A stretch of 15,432 nt of DNA from an uncultured Microbacteriaceae bacterium (GTDB lineage: Bacteria; Actinomycetota; Actinomycetes; Actinomycetales; Microbacteriaceae), in contig CAMLMQ010000052.1 of assembly GCA_946481135.1 (NCBI GenBank), positions 1-15,432 on the forward strand, given 5' to 3'. A program made the translations under genes and the position numbers. The notes below the pieces were generated by a model. The model searched no databases, was not told the origin of the DNA, and saw nothing but the letters and a program-made list of their open reading frames with translations. Shown one piece after another: positions 14,193-15,432 of the stretch (positions within the stretch are counted from its first letter, which is position 1; every line of letters begins with the position of its first letter).

Positions 14193-15432
14193 GTGGCCAC
14201 GAGATCGTCGACGCCCGTGCGGAGGGCCGCCCGTTCCCTGGCCTGGCTCGGCGCGATCATCGCCGTGCTGGCGGGAGTCGTCGCGGGCAACGTGCTGTGG
14301 AACAACTGGGATCCGGGGTTCAAGCTCGCGCTCGACCTGTCGGGCGGCACGCAGATCATCCTCGCGCCCGCGGTCGCGGACGCCGACCCGACGCCCGAGC
14401 AGCTCAACCAGGCCGTCTCGATCATCCGCCAGCGCGTCGACGCGACGGGTGTCGCCGAAGCCGAGATCTCGACCCTCGGCAACAACATCGTCGTCGCCCT
14501 GCCGGGCGAGCCCGACCAGGCGACGCTCGATCGCATCCAGGCGTCGGCGAAGCTCGAGTTCCGCGCGGTGCTGCTCGCCGATCTGCCCTCGAACTCCTCG
14601 GTCGACGACGGCGCGACTGAGGACGACGGCACGGACACGGGGGAGACGCCCGCACCGGATGCGAGCGAGACCCCTGCGCCCGACGCGACCCCGACCGTCG
14701 AGCCCACCGACGGCAGCGATCTCAACTGGATCACCCCCGAGCTGCAGGAGGAGTTCGACTCCTTCGACTGCGGCACCCTCGACACCGCGCAGACCAACGT
14801 CGCCGATCCCGACCTTCCGCTCGTCACCTGTCAGGACGACGGCACGATCAAGTACCTGCTCGGCCCGGTCGAGGTCGACGGCTCCAACGTCGTGGATGCG
14901 ACCGCGCGCCAGCGTCAGGGCACGAACGGGGTCCGGCTGCCCGACTGGGGCATCTACCCGCGCTTCGACGAGGTCGGCACCGAGGCGTTCGCCGAGGTCA
15001 CCACGCGCCTCGTCGGCCTCACCGGGGTGCGCAACCAGTTCGCGACGGTGCTCGACGGCAAGGTGATCATCGCGCCCCAGACGAACGGCGCGATCACCAA
15101 CGGTGAGCCGGAGATCAGCGGCAACTTCACGCAGCGCGAGGCGCAGACGATCGCGAGCCAGCTCAAGTTCGGCGCGCTTCCGCTGTCGTTCGAGGTGCAG
15201 AGCCGTGACACGATCGCCGCGACCCTCGGTGAGGCGCAACTGCAGGCGGGTCTGCTCGCCGGTCTCATCGGCCTCGTGCTCGTCGTCATCTACTCGCTGT
15301 TCCAGTACCGCGCGCTCGCGTCGGTCACGATCGCGTCGCTGCTCGTCGCCGGGGGGCTCACCTACCTGGTCATGACGATCCTCGCCCAGCACTACAACTA
15401 CCGGCTGTCGCTCGCCGGCGTCGCCGGCCTCA
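14193..15432 (+). CDS. secD: Protein translocase subunit SecD (3' truncated by window edge)
   Basis: SecD, with SecF, uses proton motive force to pull preproteins through SecYEG. The frame from GTG 14193 is open to the window end (413 codons), preceded by the ribosome-like AGTAGAGG. Transmembrane helix 1 is about 16-37 (AWLGAIIAVLAGVVAGNVL). The SecD signature LDLSGGTQIIL is at 47-57 (Asp48), followed by the P1 periplasmic domain (IIRQRVDATGVAEAEI, ALPGEPDQATLDRI). A Thr/Pro/Asp-rich insert (about residues 137-172) interrupts P1, as is common in actinobacteria. DGKVIIAPQTNGAI and ISGNFTQREAQTIASQLKFGALP are diagnostic. Helices 2 and 3 (GLLAGLIGLVLVVIYSLFQ, VTIASLLVAGGLTYLVM) are visible; the remaining helices lie outside. 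The gene belongs with yajC and presumably secF downstream. Confidence 0.97.
   Translation, partial: MATRSSTPVRRAARSLAWLGAIIAVLAGVVAGNVLWNNWDPGFKLALDLSGGTQIILAPAVADADPTPEQLNQAVSIIRQRVDATGVAEAEISTLGNNIVVALPGEPDQATLDRIQASAKLEFRAVLLADLPSNSSVDDGATEDDGTDTGETPAPDASETPAPDATPTVEPTDGSDLNWITPELQEEFDSFDCGTLDTAQTNVADPDLPLVTCQDDGTIKYLLGPVEVDGSNVVDATARQRQGTNGVRLPDWGIYPRFDEVGTEAFAEVTTRLVGLTGVRNQFATVLDGKVIIAPQTNGAITNGEPEISGNFTQREAQTIASQLKFGALPLSFEVQSRDTIAATLGEAQLQAGLLAGLIGLVLVVIYSLFQYRALASVTIASLLVAGGLTYLVMTILAQHYNYRLSLAGVAGL

Overview
This window looks like chromosomal DNA of a high-GC Actinomycetota, most likely a member of Microbacteriaceae. The evidence is the very high GC at third codon positions, frequent GTG starts, 4-base GTGA stop/start overlaps, the gene order thrS-HIT ... 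pdxS-pdxT ... yebC-ruvC-ruvA-ruvB-yajC-secD, an actinobacterial-type SOS box, and a palindromic repeat of the GGTCGAGTAGCGCCC / GGGCGCGTGTCGAGACC kind that I associate with this family. The genus cannot be decided from the sequence.

Region 1 (1-3667) is an accessory stress block. A GAF-GAF sensor histidine kinase of the DevS/DosS type runs leftward off the window edge. Diverging from it is a tandem universal stress protein gene, and convergent with that is a small protein that may be a pyridoxamine-oxidase-like flavin protein. Two near-identical DevR/DosR-type operator boxes (core GGGACCTTCG[C/G]CCCT) lie before the kinase/usp pair and before the small gene. Together these look like a compact hypoxia/redox dormancy regulon next to housekeeping genes. 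A proline-rich single-pass membrane protein and a frameshifted, truncated relic of another universal stress gene fill the space up to thrS.

Region 2 (3668-9265) is translation and vitamin B6: thrS and a HIT-family hydrolase/phosphorylase two bases apart, then pyridoxal kinase pdxY convergent to them. pdxY diverges from pdxS-pdxT, which encode the two subunits of PLP synthase. A perfect 10-bp inverted repeat sits in the pdxY/pdxS divergent promoter and contains a partial match to the actinobacterial PdxR motif, so salvage and de novo PLP supply may share one switch. pdxT probably starts inside a REP-like repeat and overlaps a gene for a small membrane-anchored protein.

Region 3 (9298-15432) holds a two-TM membrane protein, a convergent unknown gene, yebC with its own promoter and a clear terminator, then ruvCAB behind a near-consensus LexA box, then yajC and the 5' part of secD (protein export).

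A recurring layout is a -10-like hexamer ending 6-7 bases before the start codon (thrS, pdxS, ruvC, the gene at 9925-10380, and more weakly pdxY, 9298 and 2937), which implies extensive leaderless transcription. I saw no tRNA or rRNA gene, CRISPR array, insertion sequence or prophage. No stretch over 300 bases lacks a gene.
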